DNA from: Hyphomicrobiales bacterium
GTDB taxonomy: Bacteria > Pseudomonadota > Alphaproteobacteria > Rhizobiales > Rhizobiaceae
Reading direction: 5' to 3'
Length of the DNA stretch: 64,000 nt
Assembly: GCA_900469345.1 (NCBI GenBank)
Contig: UBWZ01000019.1
Location: 16,641-80,640, forward strand
Positions 1 through 8,467 of this stretch are shown here, piece after piece. The translations under genes were made by a program, and so were the position numbers. The notes under the pieces are model-generated. The model searched no databases. It saw only the letters and a program-made list of their open reading frames with translations, and had not been told where the DNA came from. The first letter of the stretch is position 1; the number at the start of each line of letters is the position of its first letter.

Positions 1-172
1 AGCGCAGGGCCCATATGCCGATCACGTGTTCGAACGTCTTGACCGGGTTGAAGCCGAGGCCGCCGGTCGCGGCCTGGTAGAAATACCAGGCGGCGGGACA
101 CAGGCCGATCACGTAGAGCGCCCAGATGCTGGCGGCGTGGTAGCGGCGGGGAAGGGCCGGGATCGCGATCAT
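1..172 (-). CDS. msrQ: MsrQ, heme-binding membrane subunit of the MsrPQ methionine sulfoxide reductase (partial)
   Basis: Only the N-terminal 57 residues lie in the window; the rest runs off the left edge. The visible part holds one membrane segment (around ALYVIGLCPAAWYFYQ) followed by GFNPVKTFEHVIGIWALR, a stretch typical of the MsrQ family. MsrQ is an inner-membrane b-type heme protein that passes quinone-pool electrons to periplasmic MsrP. Its ATG lies 2 bases after the msrP stop codon, the usual msrP-msrQ operon order, and this supports both calls. The start is the first ATG in frame. Confidence 0.85.
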   Translation of the reverse strand, partial: MIAIPALPRRYHAASIWALYVIGLCPAAWYFYQAATGGLGFNPVKTFEHVIGIWALR

Positions 173-174
173 GG

Positions 175-1122
175 TCAATAGTTCGCCTTCAAGTCCATCC
201 CGGCATAGAGGCTCGCCACCTGCTCGCCATAGCCGTTGAAGGGGAGGGTCGGCTTGCGGTTGCCGCCGAAGAAGCCGCCTTCACCGATCCGCTGTTCGGT
301 CGCCTGGCTCCAGCGCGGATGATCGACCGCCGGATTGACGTTGGAATAGAACCCGTATTCGCGGGCGTTGGAGTTTTTCCACGTGGTCTGCGGCTGTTTC
401 TCGACCAGCGAAATCCTGACGATCGACTTGATGCTCTTGAAGCCGTACTTCCATGGCACCACCAGCCGGATTGGTGCGCCGTTCTGGTTCGGCAGGGTTT
501 CGCCGTAAAGGCCGACGGCTAGAAGGGCGAGCGGATGGCGAGCCTCGTCGAGGCGGAGACCTTCGATGTACGGCCATGAAAGCGGCTGGAACAGGCCGCT
601 CTGGCCCGGCATTTCCGAGGGCCTGACGACGGTCTCGAACGCCACGTACTTGGCGCTGCCCTGCGGTTCCACCTGGTCGAGGATGGATGCCAGCGGAAAC
701 CCGACCCACGGGATGACCATCGACCAGCCCTCGACGCAGCGCATCCGGTAGGTGCGGTCCTCAAGCGGCATCTTCATCAGTTCGTCCAGGCCAAACTCCT
801 TCGGCTTGCCGACGAGGCCATCCACCTTGACCGTCCAGGGTGTCGGCTTGAACGAACCCGCATTCTGCGAGGGGTCTTCCTTGTTCACACCGAACTCGTA
901 GAAATTGTTGTAGGTGGTGACTGCTTCCTTCGGGGTCAGCTTGTCATTGACCTTGTAGTCGCTGGCTTTTGCCATCAGAGGCGCGCCAAAGGCGTTGTCT
1001 GCTCCGGACAGCGCAAGGCCCGCTGCAGCGGCGCCGACGCCCATGAAGCCACGCCGCGACAGGTACACGCTCCGCGGCGTGATCTCAGATGCTGGGATAT
1101 GGGGCGGACGATAAGCGGCCAT
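175..1122 (-). CDS. msrP: MsrP, periplasmic molybdopterin protein-methionine-sulfoxide reductase catalytic subunit
   Basis: 315 aa, normal for the family. MsrP reduces methionine sulfoxide in oxidised envelope proteins, with electrons from MsrQ. A twin-arginine signal (SRRGFMG, residues 22-28, followed by an Ala-rich hydrophobic stretch) shows folded export through Tat with the molybdenum cofactor in place. The sulfite-oxidase-type Mo-binding domain contains Cys129 in RMRCVEGW, the expected Mo ligand. I chose the ATG at 1122 because AGGAG lies a few bases upstream and the Tat signal then starts at a sensible place; longer in-frame starts add a non-homologous-looking extension. It is translationally close to msrQ. 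Confidence 0.93.
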   Translation of the reverse strand: MAAYRPPHIPASEITPRSVYLSRRGFMGVGAAAAGLALSGADNAFGAPLMAKASDYKVNDKLTPKEAVTTYNNFYEFGVNKEDPSQNAGSFKPTPWTVKVDGLVGKPKEFGLDELMKMPLEDRTYRMRCVEGWSMVIPWVGFPLASILDQVEPQGSAKYVAFETVVRPSEMPGQSGLFQPLSWPYIEGLRLDEARHPLALLAVGLYGETLPNQNGAPIRLVVPWKYGFKSIKSIVRISLVEKQPQTTWKNSNAREYGFYSNVNPAVDHPRWSQATEQRIGEGGFFGGNRKPTLPFNGYGEQVASLYAGMDLKANY

Positions 1123-1321
1123 CACGAGCTCTCCTCTTGGCAACAATGCCGTATAGTCTCTTATACGTAGCGCCGATCGGTTCGGTTTCACAGCGCCGCC
1201 ACCGGGAGGGAAAGCCACGTTTGCGTGAAAAACTGTTCTTTGTCACGCGTGATGGCCAGTTGAATTCGCAAGTGTATCGCACCACTTGAGGAGTACACAA
1301 CGGGTCCTCAGGAGGCTGCCC

Positions 1322-1741
1322 ATGGCGACGAGAACTTGGACTGATACGGACGGCGCGAATTTCGCGTCGGATGCTGGGCAGCTTGACAGGCTTCGGCGGC
1401 TTCGCCGGCTGTCGACCATCGCGCGAATGATGGACACGGCCATCCGCATTCCCGGCACCGGCATCCGGTTTGGCGCGGATTCGGTCATGGGTCTCGTGCC
1501 GGTGATCGGCGATGCCGGCGGCGCGCTGGTGGGGCTTTACATGATCAATGAGGCCCGGCGTCTGGGCGTGCCTTCGCACAAGCTGATGCAGATGATGGGA
1601 AACCTGGCTGCAGACTCGGTTCTCGGCGCCGTACCGCTTGCCGGCGATCTGTTCGACGTCTTCTTCAAGTCCAACCGCCGCAATCTCGGTATCGTTCTCG
1701 ACCATTTCGGGATCGCGGCCGAAGACCTGCATCGGCGCTAG
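1322..1741 (+). CDS. DUF4112 family small membrane protein
   Basis: 139 aa. The region from about residue 28 has the look of the DUF4112 family: an amphipathic basic helix (LRRLRRLSTIARMMD), then IPGTGIRFGADSVMGLVPVIGD with two hydrophobic Gly-rich segments, and a second copy of the pattern near DSVLGAVPLAGDLFDVFFKSN. The function of the family is unknown; the paired Gly/Pro-rich hydrophobic stretches suggest membrane association. The ATG at 1322 has a perfect AGGAGG six bases upstream, so the 12-residue upstream extension is rejected. It stands alone, divergent from msrP, about 150 bp before ilvD. Confidence 0.8.
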   Translation: MATRTWTDTDGANFASDAGQLDRLRRLRRLSTIARMMDTAIRIPGTGIRFGADSVMGLVPVIGDAGGALVGLYMINEARRLGVPSHKLMQMMGNLAADSVLGAVPLAGDLFDVFFKSNRRNLGIVLDHFGIAAEDLHRR

Positions 1742-1890
1742 CGGCGAGGCGGGCAACCGTACCGCACAGTACCGTTTCCGGCCCCGGTGGTAGTGACACC
1801 TTGCAGCCGTTGGAGTAGGAAAAGCTGAAAAGAAGGCTTTGGCACGGTCTCCGCACGGGGGCTGCGCCGCCCTAAGACTGAGGAAACGCC

Positions 1891-3726
1891 ATGCCTGTTT
1901 ATCGTTCGAGAACCACCACCCACGGCCGCAACATGGCAGGCGCGCGCGGCCTCTGGCGCGCCACCGGCATGAAGGATGGCGATTTTGGCAAGCCGATCAT
2001 CGCCGTGGTCAACTCATTCACGCAGTTCGTGCCCGGCCACGTGCACCTCAAGGATCTCGGCCAGCTTGTCGCGCGTGAAATCGAGGCGGCCGGCGGCGTC
2101 GCCAAGGAATTCAACACCATCGCGGTCGACGACGGCATCGCCATGGGCCACGACGGCATGCTCTACTCGCTGCCCTCGCGCGAAGTCATTGCCGACTCGG
2201 TCGAGTACATGGTCAATGCCCATTGCGCCGATGCGATGGTCTGCATCTCCAACTGCGACAAGATCACCCCCGGCATGCTGAACGCCGCCATGCGCCTCAA
2301 CATCCCGGCAGTGTTTGTGTCCGGTGGTCCGATGGAAGCCGGCAAAGTCGTGCTGCATGGCAAGACCGTCGCGCTCGACCTGGTCGATGCCATGGTTGCG
2401 GCGGCCGACGACAAGGTGTCCGACGAAGAAGTCTCTGCTATCGAAAAGGCTGCCTGTCCGACCTGCGGCTCGTGCTCCGGCATGTTCACCGCCAATTCGA
2501 TGAACTGCCTGACCGAAGCACTCGGCCTGTCGCTGCCCGGCAACGGCTCGACGCTCGCCACCCATTCCGATCGCCGCCGGCTGTTCGTCGAGGCCGGCCA
2601 CCTGATCGTCGATATCGCGCGCCGCTACTACGAGCAGGACGACGAACGGGTCCTGCCGCGCAATATCGCAACCAAGCAGGCCTTCGAAAATGCCATGTCG
2701 CTCGACATCGCCATGGGTGGCTCGACCAACACGGTCCTCCATATCCTTGCGGCTGCCTATGAGGGCGGCGTCGATTTCGGCATGGAGGATATCGACAAGC
2801 TGTCGCGCAAGGTGCCGTGCCTGTCCAAGGTCGCGCCCGCCAAGAGCGACGTTCACATGGAAGACGTTCACCGCGCAGGCGGTATCATGCGTATTCTCGG
2901 CGAACTGGAGCGCGGCGGACTGATCAACCGGGAGTGCTACACGGTTCACGAGGCGACCCTCGGCGACGCGATCGACCGGTGGGACATCACCCGCACCAAT
3001 TCCGAAAGCGTGCGCGAATTCTTCAAGGCGGCACCCGGTGGCGTTCCGACCCAGGTGGCCTTCAGCCAGTCGTCCCGTTGGGACGAACTCGATACCAACA
3101 GCGAAACCGGCATTATCCGTTCGGTCGAAAAGCCCTTCTCGAAGGATGGCGGCCTGGCAGTGCTCTACGGAAACATCGCGGCGGACGGCTGCATCGTGAA
3201 GACCGCAGGCGTCGACGAATCGATCCTCAAGTTCAGCGGTCCGGCTGTCGTCTTCGAAAGCCAGGATGCCTCCGTCAAGGCGATCCTCAGCAACGAGGTC
3301 AAGGCCGGCGACGTCGTCGTCATCCGTTACGAAGGCCCGAAGGGCGGCCCGGGCATGCAGGAAATGCTTTACCCGACCAGCTATCTGAAATCGAAGGGCC
3401 TCGGCAAGGCTTGCGCGCTGGTCACCGACGGGCGCTTCTCGGGCGGCACATCCGGCCTGTCGATCGGCCACGCATCTCCCGAAGCGGCCCAAGGAGGCGC
3501 GATCGGTCTTGTGCGCCAGGGTGACATGATCGAGATCGACATCCCCAACCGGACCATCCATCTGGCCGTTTCGGATGCGGAACTCTCGGCCCGTCGCCAC
3601 GAGCAGGATGCACTTGGCTGGAAGCCCGCAGCACCCCGCAAGCGCAACGTCACGACGGCCCTCAAAGCCTACGCCGCCTTTGCATCCTCGGCGGACAAGG
3701 GCGCCGTCCGGATCCTGCCGGAATAG
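1891..3726 (+). CDS. ilvD: Dihydroxy-acid dehydratase, branched-chain amino acid biosynthesis
   Basis: 611 aa, full length. IlvD dehydrates 2,3-dihydroxy-isovalerate and 2,3-dihydroxy-3-methylvalerate to the 2-keto acids that become valine, leucine and isoleucine. The N-terminus (MPVYRSRTTTHGRNMAGARG) and the Fe-S cysteine motifs SNCDKITPGM and CPTCGSCSGMFTANSMNC are hallmarks, and the C-terminal GRFSGGTSGLSIGH motif is intact. GAGGAAACGCC precedes the ATG. It appears monocistronic. A GC hairpin follows the stop codon. Nothing unusual. Confidence 0.97.
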   Translation: MPVYRSRTTTHGRNMAGARGLWRATGMKDGDFGKPIIAVVNSFTQFVPGHVHLKDLGQLVAREIEAAGGVAKEFNTIAVDDGIAMGHDGMLYSLPSREVIADSVEYMVNAHCADAMVCISNCDKITPGMLNAAMRLNIPAVFVSGGPMEAGKVVLHGKTVALDLVDAMVAAADDKVSDEEVSAIEKAACPTCGSCSGMFTANSMNCLTEALGLSLPGNGSTLATHSDRRRLFVEAGHLIVDIARRYYEQDDERVLPRNIATKQAFENAMSLDIAMGGSTNTVLHILAAAYEGGVDFGMEDIDKLSRKVPCLSKVAPAKSDVHMEDVHRAGGIMRILGELERGGLINRECYTVHEATLGDAIDRWDITRTNSESVREFFKAAPGGVPTQVAFSQSSRWDELDTNSETGIIRSVEKPFSKDGGLAVLYGNIAADGCIVKTAGVDESILKFSGPAVVFESQDASVKAILSNEVKAGDVVVIRYEGPKGGPGMQEMLYPTSYLKSKGLGKACALVTDGRFSGGTSGLSIGHASPEAAQGGAIGLVRQGDMIEIDIPNRTIHLAVSDAELSARRHEQDALGWKPAAPRKRNVTTALKAYAAFASSADKGAVRILPE

Positions 3727-3739
3727 GATTGACTCCGGG

Positions 3740-3761
3740 CCGGCCGCCTCAGAGCGGCCGG
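3740..3761. terminator. GC-rich hairpin between convergent ilvD and the DUF1311 gene
   Basis: CCGGCCGC, a six-base loop, then GCGGCCGG: a perfect 8-bp stem 13 bases after the ilvD stop. It overlaps the stop codon of the convergent gene at 3749. There is no U-tract on either side, so it may be a weak terminator or transcript-end stabiliser rather than a classic intrinsic terminator. Confidence 0.4.
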
Positions 3762-4111
3762 TTCAGCCCCTTATACGCTTCTTCCAGTTGCTTCATGCGC
3801 TCGCTATAGGCACCGGCGATGCACTTGGCATCGGCATTACAGTCCTGGCGCTTCTTGAGCCACGCCAGCTGCTCTTCCTGCAGCGTGCCCCTGTTGCCCA
3901 TCGGCAGAAGGCTTGTGAGGATGTCGAATGTCGTGACCATCTTCACGTCGGCGTCGTTGAGGGAGCGGGTATCGCAGATCACCTTCTCGTCGGCAGCAAG
4001 CTCTTGGCGCTCGCAATCGAAGCTCGCCGCCGCCGCCGGATGGGCCCCGGCACCCATCGTGACGCCGAAAACTAGGGCAGCGAACCCCGTCGCTAGGTAG
4101 GTCTGTCTCAT
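3749..4111 (-). CDS. Secreted DUF1311 / LprI-like protein
   Basis: 120 aa with a signal peptide (MRQTYLATGFAALVFGVTMG, cleaved near residues 26-28). The mature part has four cysteines (FDCERQ, VICDTR, QDCNADAKC) in the spacing of the DUF1311/LprI family, where they form two disulfides; some members inhibit lysozyme, most are uncharacterised. It ends in a helical MKQLEEAYKGLN tail, also typical. AGGAG sits seven bases before the chosen ATG. It is convergent with ilvD and 32 bp downstream of the DUF1232 gene, so possibly cotranscribed with it. Confidence 0.72.
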   Translation of the reverse strand: MRQTYLATGFAALVFGVTMGAGAHPAAAASFDCERQELAADEKVICDTRSLNDADVKMVTTFDILTSLLPMGNRGTLQEEQLAWLKKRQDCNADAKCIAGAYSERMKQLEEAYKGLNRPL

Positions 4112-4143
4112 TCTGTGCTCCTGATGCTCAGTGATCGGCCGGC

Positions 4144-4518
4144 TCAAAGCATCTCCCTGAGCGTCCAGCCGAAGAAGATGATGCAGGCGAGCCAGATGGC
4201 AAGAACAAAGGCAAGTCCGGCGCGACTTCTCGGCCGCGTCTCGGCTTCGCTTGCTTGCGCGCGCGCCAGCGCCATTCGCTGCGGCGGCACGAGGCGGATG
4301 GCAAGCATGATCCCGAGCGGCACGATCAGCAGATCGTCCAGATAGCCGAGGATGGGGATGAAGTCCGGGATGAGATCGATCGGCGACAGGGCATAGGCTG
4401 CGACAGCGCCCGCAACGAGCTTTGCCGTCAGCGGTACCTCCGGATCCCGGGCCGCGATCCAGAGCGCGATCACGTCCCGCTTCAGTGCACGCGCCCAACT
4501 CTTGAGCTTCTCCAGCAT
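4144..4518 (-). CDS. YkvA family (DUF1232) membrane protein
   Basis: 124 aa. The diagnostic DUF1232 core AYALSPIDLIPDFIPILGYL is present around residues 41-60, in a hydrophobic hairpin; a second hydrophobic segment closes the C-terminus (AFVLAIWLACIIFFGWTL). The function of the family is unknown. The start at 4518 (MLEKLKSWARALKRD) gives the family's usual amphipathic N-terminal helix. It is transcribed away from degQ, 120 bp apart. Confidence 0.85.
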   Translation of the reverse strand: MLEKLKSWARALKRDVIALWIAARDPEVPLTAKLVAGAVAAYALSPIDLIPDFIPILGYLDDLLIVPLGIMLAIRLVPPQRMALARAQASEAETRPRSRAGLAFVLAIWLACIIFFGWTLREML

Positions 4519-4638
4519 CGAAATCCGTCCTTCTTGCGTCTTGGCACCAACCGGGCTGTTTCGGTCCCGTTTCGGCCACCTTTCTTTTCCAGCGTGCGGC
4601 GCTAAGACTGCAACGGAACACCGAAAACGAGGAATCAA

Positions 4639-6042
4639 ATGTCCATCCTGTTCAAGCGTATGTCGCTCGCCGTTTTTCTTCTTGCGGCAGCGTGTCCCGT
4701 GGTTGCCAGCGCGCAAGAGCAGAAGACTCTGCCGCAGTCCCGTCAGGAGATGCAGCTTTCCTTTTCGCCGCTCGTCAAGCGCACTGCCGGCGCCGTCGTC
4801 AATGTCTACGCCGAACGGATGATCCAGCGCCCGGGCCTCCAGACCGGCGATCCTTTCCTCGACCAGTTCTTCGGCCAGCGCATGCCGAACAGGTCCGAGA
4901 AGCAGTCCTCGCTCGGGTCCGGCGTCATTCTGTCGGATGACGGCCTCGTGGTAACCAACAACCATGTCATCGAGGGTGCGGACGATATCAAGATCGCGTT
5001 GGCAGACGGCCGCGAATTCCCCTGCGATCTCGTCCTGAAGGATGAAAGCGTCGATCTGGCTGTGCTGCGCATCAAGGCCAAGGAACATTTCCCGGTGCTA
5101 TCGGTCGCCAATTCCGATGCCGTGGAGGTGGGCGACCTCGTTCTGGCGATCGGCAATCCCTTCGGCGTCGGCCAGACGGTGACAAGCGGTATCGTCTCCG
5201 CGCTTGCCCGCAACCAGATCACCTCGGGCGATTTCGGTTTCTTCATCCAGACAGACGCGTCCATCAATCCCGGTAATTCGGGCGGCGCGCTGATGAACAT
5301 GAACGGTGAACTGATCGGCATCAATACTGCCATCTTCTCCCGCGGTGGTGGCTCCAACGGCATCGGCTTTGCCATCCCGGGCAACCTCGTCAAGGTGTTC
5401 CTGGCAGCAGCGGCAGACGGCAAGAAGAGTTTCGAGCGGCCCTATGTCGGCGCCACGTTCGATGCGGTCACTTCCGATGTCGCCGAGGCGATCGGGCTGA
5501 AGGCCGCTCGCGGCGCCCTGGTGACGCGCGTCGTCGAAGGCGGACCGGCCGACAAGGCGGGACTAAAGCCGGGCGAGGTGGTCACGGCCGTCGACGGCAT
5601 TTCGGTCGAACATCCGGACGCGCTCGGCTACCGGCTGACGACCGCCGGCCTTGGCAATCAGGCCAGGATGACCGTGCAGACGACGGACGGCCAGCGGGAG
5701 GTCACGCTGCGACTGAACGCGGCCCCGGAAAGCACGCCACGCGACGAGCGTCTCCTCGAGGGCCGCAACCCGTTTGCCGGGCTGCGCATCGCCAACCTGT
5801 CGCCGAAGCTCGCAACCGAACTGCAAATGCCGACCGACAAGCTCGGAGTCGTCGTGACGGATGTCTCCAAGGGTTCGCCGGCCGCACGTCTCGGCTTCGA
5901 GCCAAAGGACATACTGGTCTCGCTGAATGGCGACGCGGTGAACTCCACCAAGGCGATGGAGAAGATGCTCAGCGACGATCCGGGTTTCTGGCGGGTCGAG
6001 ATCGAGCGCAATGGCCAGCGCATCCGGCAATTCTTCCGATGA
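4639..6042 (+). CDS. degQ: Do/DegQ-type periplasmic serine endoprotease
   Basis: 467 aa. A Sec signal peptide (residues 1-25, cut after VVASA) leads into a trypsin-like domain with the catalytic triad His109 (TNNHV), Asp139 (SVDLAVL) and Ser214 (NPGNSGGAL). Two PDZ domains follow at roughly residues 265-350 and 385-465. Such HtrA-family proteases degrade or chaperone misfolded envelope proteins. The gene overlaps rarA by four bases (ATGA), a pairing seen in many Rhizobiales, though no functional link between the two is known. Whether it is a DegP or DegQ orthologue cannot be settled from sequence alone. Confidence 0.93.
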   Translation: MSILFKRMSLAVFLLAAACPVVASAQEQKTLPQSRQEMQLSFSPLVKRTAGAVVNVYAERMIQRPGLQTGDPFLDQFFGQRMPNRSEKQSSLGSGVILSDDGLVVTNNHVIEGADDIKIALADGREFPCDLVLKDESVDLAVLRIKAKEHFPVLSVANSDAVEVGDLVLAIGNPFGVGQTVTSGIVSALARNQITSGDFGFFIQTDASINPGNSGGALMNMNGELIGINTAIFSRGGGSNGIGFAIPGNLVKVFLAAAADGKKSFERPYVGATFDAVTSDVAEAIGLKAARGALVTRVVEGGPADKAGLKPGEVVTAVDGISVEHPDALGYRLTTAGLGNQARMTVQTTDGQREVTLRLNAAPESTPRDERLLEGRNPFAGLRIANLSPKLATELQMPTDKLGVVVTDVSKGSPAARLGFEPKDILVSLNGDAVNSTKAMEKMLSDDPGFWRVEIERNGQRIRQFFR

Positions 6043-7355
6043 GCGGCGATCTGTTCGCGCCGAAGGTCCCGGACGAGGTCGCCAACCGGCGGCCGCTTGC
6101 CGACCGGCTGCGCCCGAAGGCGCTCTCCGAGGTGACGGGGCAGCCTCATTTGACCGGCACGGACGGCGTGCTGCGCCGGATGATCGGCTCCGGATCACTG
6201 GGTTCGATGATCTTTTGGGGGCCTCCTGGAACCGGCAAGACGACGGTGGCGCGGCTTCTTTCGGGCGAGGCGGGACTGGCCTTCGAGCAGATCTCGGCGA
6301 TCTTCTCCGGCGTTGCGGATCTGAAGAAGGTGTTCGAGACAGCAAGGCTCCGGCGCATGGACGGGCGCCAGACGCTTCTCTTCGTCGATGAGATTCATCG
6401 GTTCAACCGGGCCCAGCAGGATAGTTTTCTGCCGGTTATGGAAGACGGGACCGTTATCCTGGTGGGCGCGACCACCGAAAATCCGAGTTTCGAGCTCAAT
6501 GCCGCTCTTCTGTCGCGAGCCCGCGTGCTGACCTTCCGGGCCCATGACGAGGAAAGCCTTGCCGAATTGCTAGCGCGCGCCGAAGCGGTGGAAGACAAGC
6601 CCCTGCCACTGGACGAGGATGCCCGCGCCAGTCTGCTTCGCATGGCCGACGGCGACGGGCGCGCGGTGCTGACGCTGGCGGAGGAGGTCTGGCGTGCCGC
6701 AAGGCCGGGCGAGGTCTTCGACACCGGCAGCCTGACCGAGATCGTGCAGCGCAGGGCGCCGGTCTACGACAAGGCGCAGGAGGGCCACTACAACCTGATC
6801 TCGGCCCTCCACAAGTCGGTGCGGGGGTCCGATCCCGATGCTGCGCTCTACTATCTCGCTCGCATGCTGGACGCCGGCGAGGACCCGCTTTATCTGGGCC
6901 GTCGGCTTGTGCGTATGGCGGTCGAGGATATCGGGCTGGCGGATCCGCAGGCGCTGGTGGTCTGCAACGCGGCCAAGGACGCCTATGACTATCTGGGCTC
7001 GCCGGAGGGGGAGCTCGCGCTTGCTCAAGCCTGTGTCTATCTGGCCACCGCGCCGAAATCGAACGCCGTTTATACTGCCTACAAGGCCGCCGTGCGAACT
7101 GCCAAGGAGCATGGTTCGCTTCTGCCGCCCAAGCACATCCTCAATGCCCCGACCAAGCTGATGAAGACGGAAGGCTATGGTGACGGCTACCGTTACGACC
7201 ACGACGAGCCGGACGCCTTTTCAGGGCAGGATTATTTCCCGGAAAAGCTCGGCCGTCAGGTCTTTTACGACCCGCCGGAGAGGGGTTTTGAGAGGGAGAT
7301 CAAGAAAAGGCTGGAATGGTGGGCGCGGCTGCGCAAGGAACGCAACGAGGACTGA
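6039..7355 (+). CDS. rarA: Replication-associated recombination protein A (MgsA/RarA AAA+ ATPase)
   Basis: 438 aa, usual length. RarA/MgsA is a AAA+ clamp-loader-like ATPase that acts at stalled replication forks. Walker A is GPPGTGKTT (residues 61-69) and Walker B LLFVDEIHRFN (DE at 117-118). The C-terminal tetramerisation region is present (YNLISALHKSVRGSD, then AAVRTAKEHGSLLPPKHILN). Its start codon overlaps the degQ stop, so it depends on degQ transcription. It is followed by the convergent DUF1883 gene five bases away. Confidence 0.95.
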   Translation: MSGDLFAPKVPDEVANRRPLADRLRPKALSEVTGQPHLTGTDGVLRRMIGSGSLGSMIFWGPPGTGKTTVARLLSGEAGLAFEQISAIFSGVADLKKVFETARLRRMDGRQTLLFVDEIHRFNRAQQDSFLPVMEDGTVILVGATTENPSFELNAALLSRARVLTFRAHDEESLAELLARAEAVEDKPLPLDEDARASLLRMADGDGRAVLTLAEEVWRAARPGEVFDTGSLTEIVQRRAPVYDKAQEGHYNLISALHKSVRGSDPDAALYYLARMLDAGEDPLYLGRRLVRMAVEDIGLADPQALVVCNAAKDAYDYLGSPEGELALAQACVYLATAPKSNAVYTAYKAAVRTAKEHGSLLPPKHILNAPTKLMKTEGYGDGYRYDHDEPDAFSGQDYFPEKLGRQVFYDPPERGFEREIKKRLEWWARLRKERNED

Positions 7356-7360
7356 CGGCG

Positions 7361-7672
7361 TCAGGACGCCTGAGTTTGCGCCCGCGCCGTCGGTGCTGAT
7401 ACGAGCTTGACCGACGAGTCGGCGAGGCCGTGATGGCCCTCCATGTCGACAATCAGGTGCCAGTGTCCCGGTTCCGGAACCACCAGCCGGATGGGCGATT
7501 TGCGGGCCACGCCGCCCACATATTTGAAGTCCAGAAGCTCGGTGAAACGCTGGAAATTGGCAGCCGTCATCAGGCGGACATTGTTGACCGCACTCAATGT
7601 CACCTCGAATGTCGCACCCGCGCGTTGTGCCTTCAGATCATAGTGCGTGAAGCGAAAGTTTGGCCCGGCCAT
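7361..7672 (-). CDS. DUF1883 domain protein
   Basis: 103 aa. The sequence (FTHYDLKAQRAGATFEVTLS, then VRLMTAANFQRF and PGHWHLIVDMEGHHG) fits the DUF1883 family, a small beta-rich domain sometimes fused to TIR domains; here it stands alone. Function unknown. The family recurs beside rarA in rhizobia, which supports it being real. Convergent with rarA. No clear Shine-Dalgarno: AGAGGGGACAATGGCC has GAGGGG close to the ATG. Confidence 0.82.
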   Translation of the reverse strand: MAGPNFRFTHYDLKAQRAGATFEVTLSAVNNVRLMTAANFQRFTELLDFKYVGGVARKSPIRLVVPEPGHWHLIVDMEGHHGLADSSVKLVSAPTARAQTQAS

Positions 7673-8090
7673 TGTCCCCTCTTAGCTGCCAGCCGTTGGA
7701 TGAAGGCAACCCTAGCAGCGCCCAGTTAAAGATTGGTGGAACCGAATGGGTGTTTTAGGGGTTACATATATGAAGGCCAGCAAGAGCATCTCTTGAATGG
7801 CCGAACGAAAATCTGGCGGTGTTCGTCCCCTGCCATCGCCGCACAATAACAATTGACCTCCAACACCTCAAACCCCGCTGTCACCCCGCAGCGGGGTTTT
7901 CTTTGTACCCTATCTGGACGTCGCAGACGCAGAAGTTCTATAATTTCAACGCTTTGTATCCGTTTCCGGATTCAATTGACGATCGACTTGAATCAGTATG
8001 TGAAGCTTGAGTGGTAGGTAACAAATGTCTCCGCCTCAGCGGGTTCGGCCGCGTGCGGGGAGAACAGACGTTTCGGGTCGATTAACTTTG
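7673..8090. other. 418-bp intergenic region with a candidate small RNA
   Basis: No convincing protein gene. It holds a strong plus-strand intrinsic terminator (7870-7905) with no plus-strand protein gene ahead of it after rarA at 7355, which points to a small transcript beginning somewhere in 7690-7800. A nine-codon open frame (ATG at 7770, MKASKSIS then stop) lies inside it and could be a leader peptide or chance. C-rich segments ACCTCC and CACCTC just before the terminator could pair with ribosome-binding sites. Confidence 0.4.
7870..7905 (+). terminator. Strong intrinsic terminator, orphan
   Basis: AAACCCCGCTG pairs perfectly with CAGCGGGGTTT (11-bp stem, loop TCACCCCG at 7881-7888), followed by TTTTCTTTG. 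It is the best Rho-independent terminator on the plus strand in the left half of the window. The nearest plus-strand coding stop is more than 500 bp upstream. Confidence 0.8.
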
Positions 8091-8309
8091 TCAGTGCTGT
8101 CTGGCGACCGGCAAAAGTTCTGTCCGACGCAGTTCGTCCACGGCAGAGACCGCTTCTTCCATGGACCAGCCGGCCTTGACGGCCGCAGCAATCATTTTCA
8201 CCTCGGCCTCTTCTTCAAGTGCGAGAAAGATAGGCTCCAGAGCCTCCTTGACCGTCAGGATATGCTCCTTCGGCGAAGGTACGGAAAGACGTGCGGCGGA
8301 CATGGGCAT
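8091..8309 (-). CDS. Small hypothetical protein
   Basis: 72 aa, no family recognised. It is acidic and helical (VKEALEPIFLALEEEAEVKM, then KAGWSMEEAVSAVDELRRTE), with no signal peptide or membrane segment; the second half resembles a three-helix UBA-like fold, but this is only an impression. GAGAGGAG lies about ten bases before the ATG at 8309; a second in-frame ATG at 8303 is possible. Codon composition resembles the neighbouring genes. It stands alone between an intergenic region and the aldehyde dehydrogenase. Confidence 0.55.
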   Translation of the reverse strand: MPMSAARLSVPSPKEHILTVKEALEPIFLALEEEAEVKMIAAAVKAGWSMEEAVSAVDELRRTELLPVARQH

Positions 8310-8467
8310 GGACGCGGTGCTCCTCTCTGTGTGGTGTACGAATCTTTTACAATCTTCAGGCCGCCAGAATGTTCCCGTGATGCGGCATTTATTTGTGTGA
8401 CGATGTCACAAAACGACGAAGGGCCGCTCGAGGCGGCCCTTCGCGAAATCCTGCAAGGTTTGAAAGT

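Noticed and set aside
2014..3600. Long open frame antisense to ilvD
   Set aside because: A by-product of high GC: it is opposite a well-supported gene, has a composition full of Arg, His and Asp repeats, and matches no family.
7770..7796. Eight-residue leader peptide MKASKSIS
   Set aside because: Too short to separate from chance and lacking a clear ribosome site at the usual distance; kept only as a remark in the small-RNA finding.
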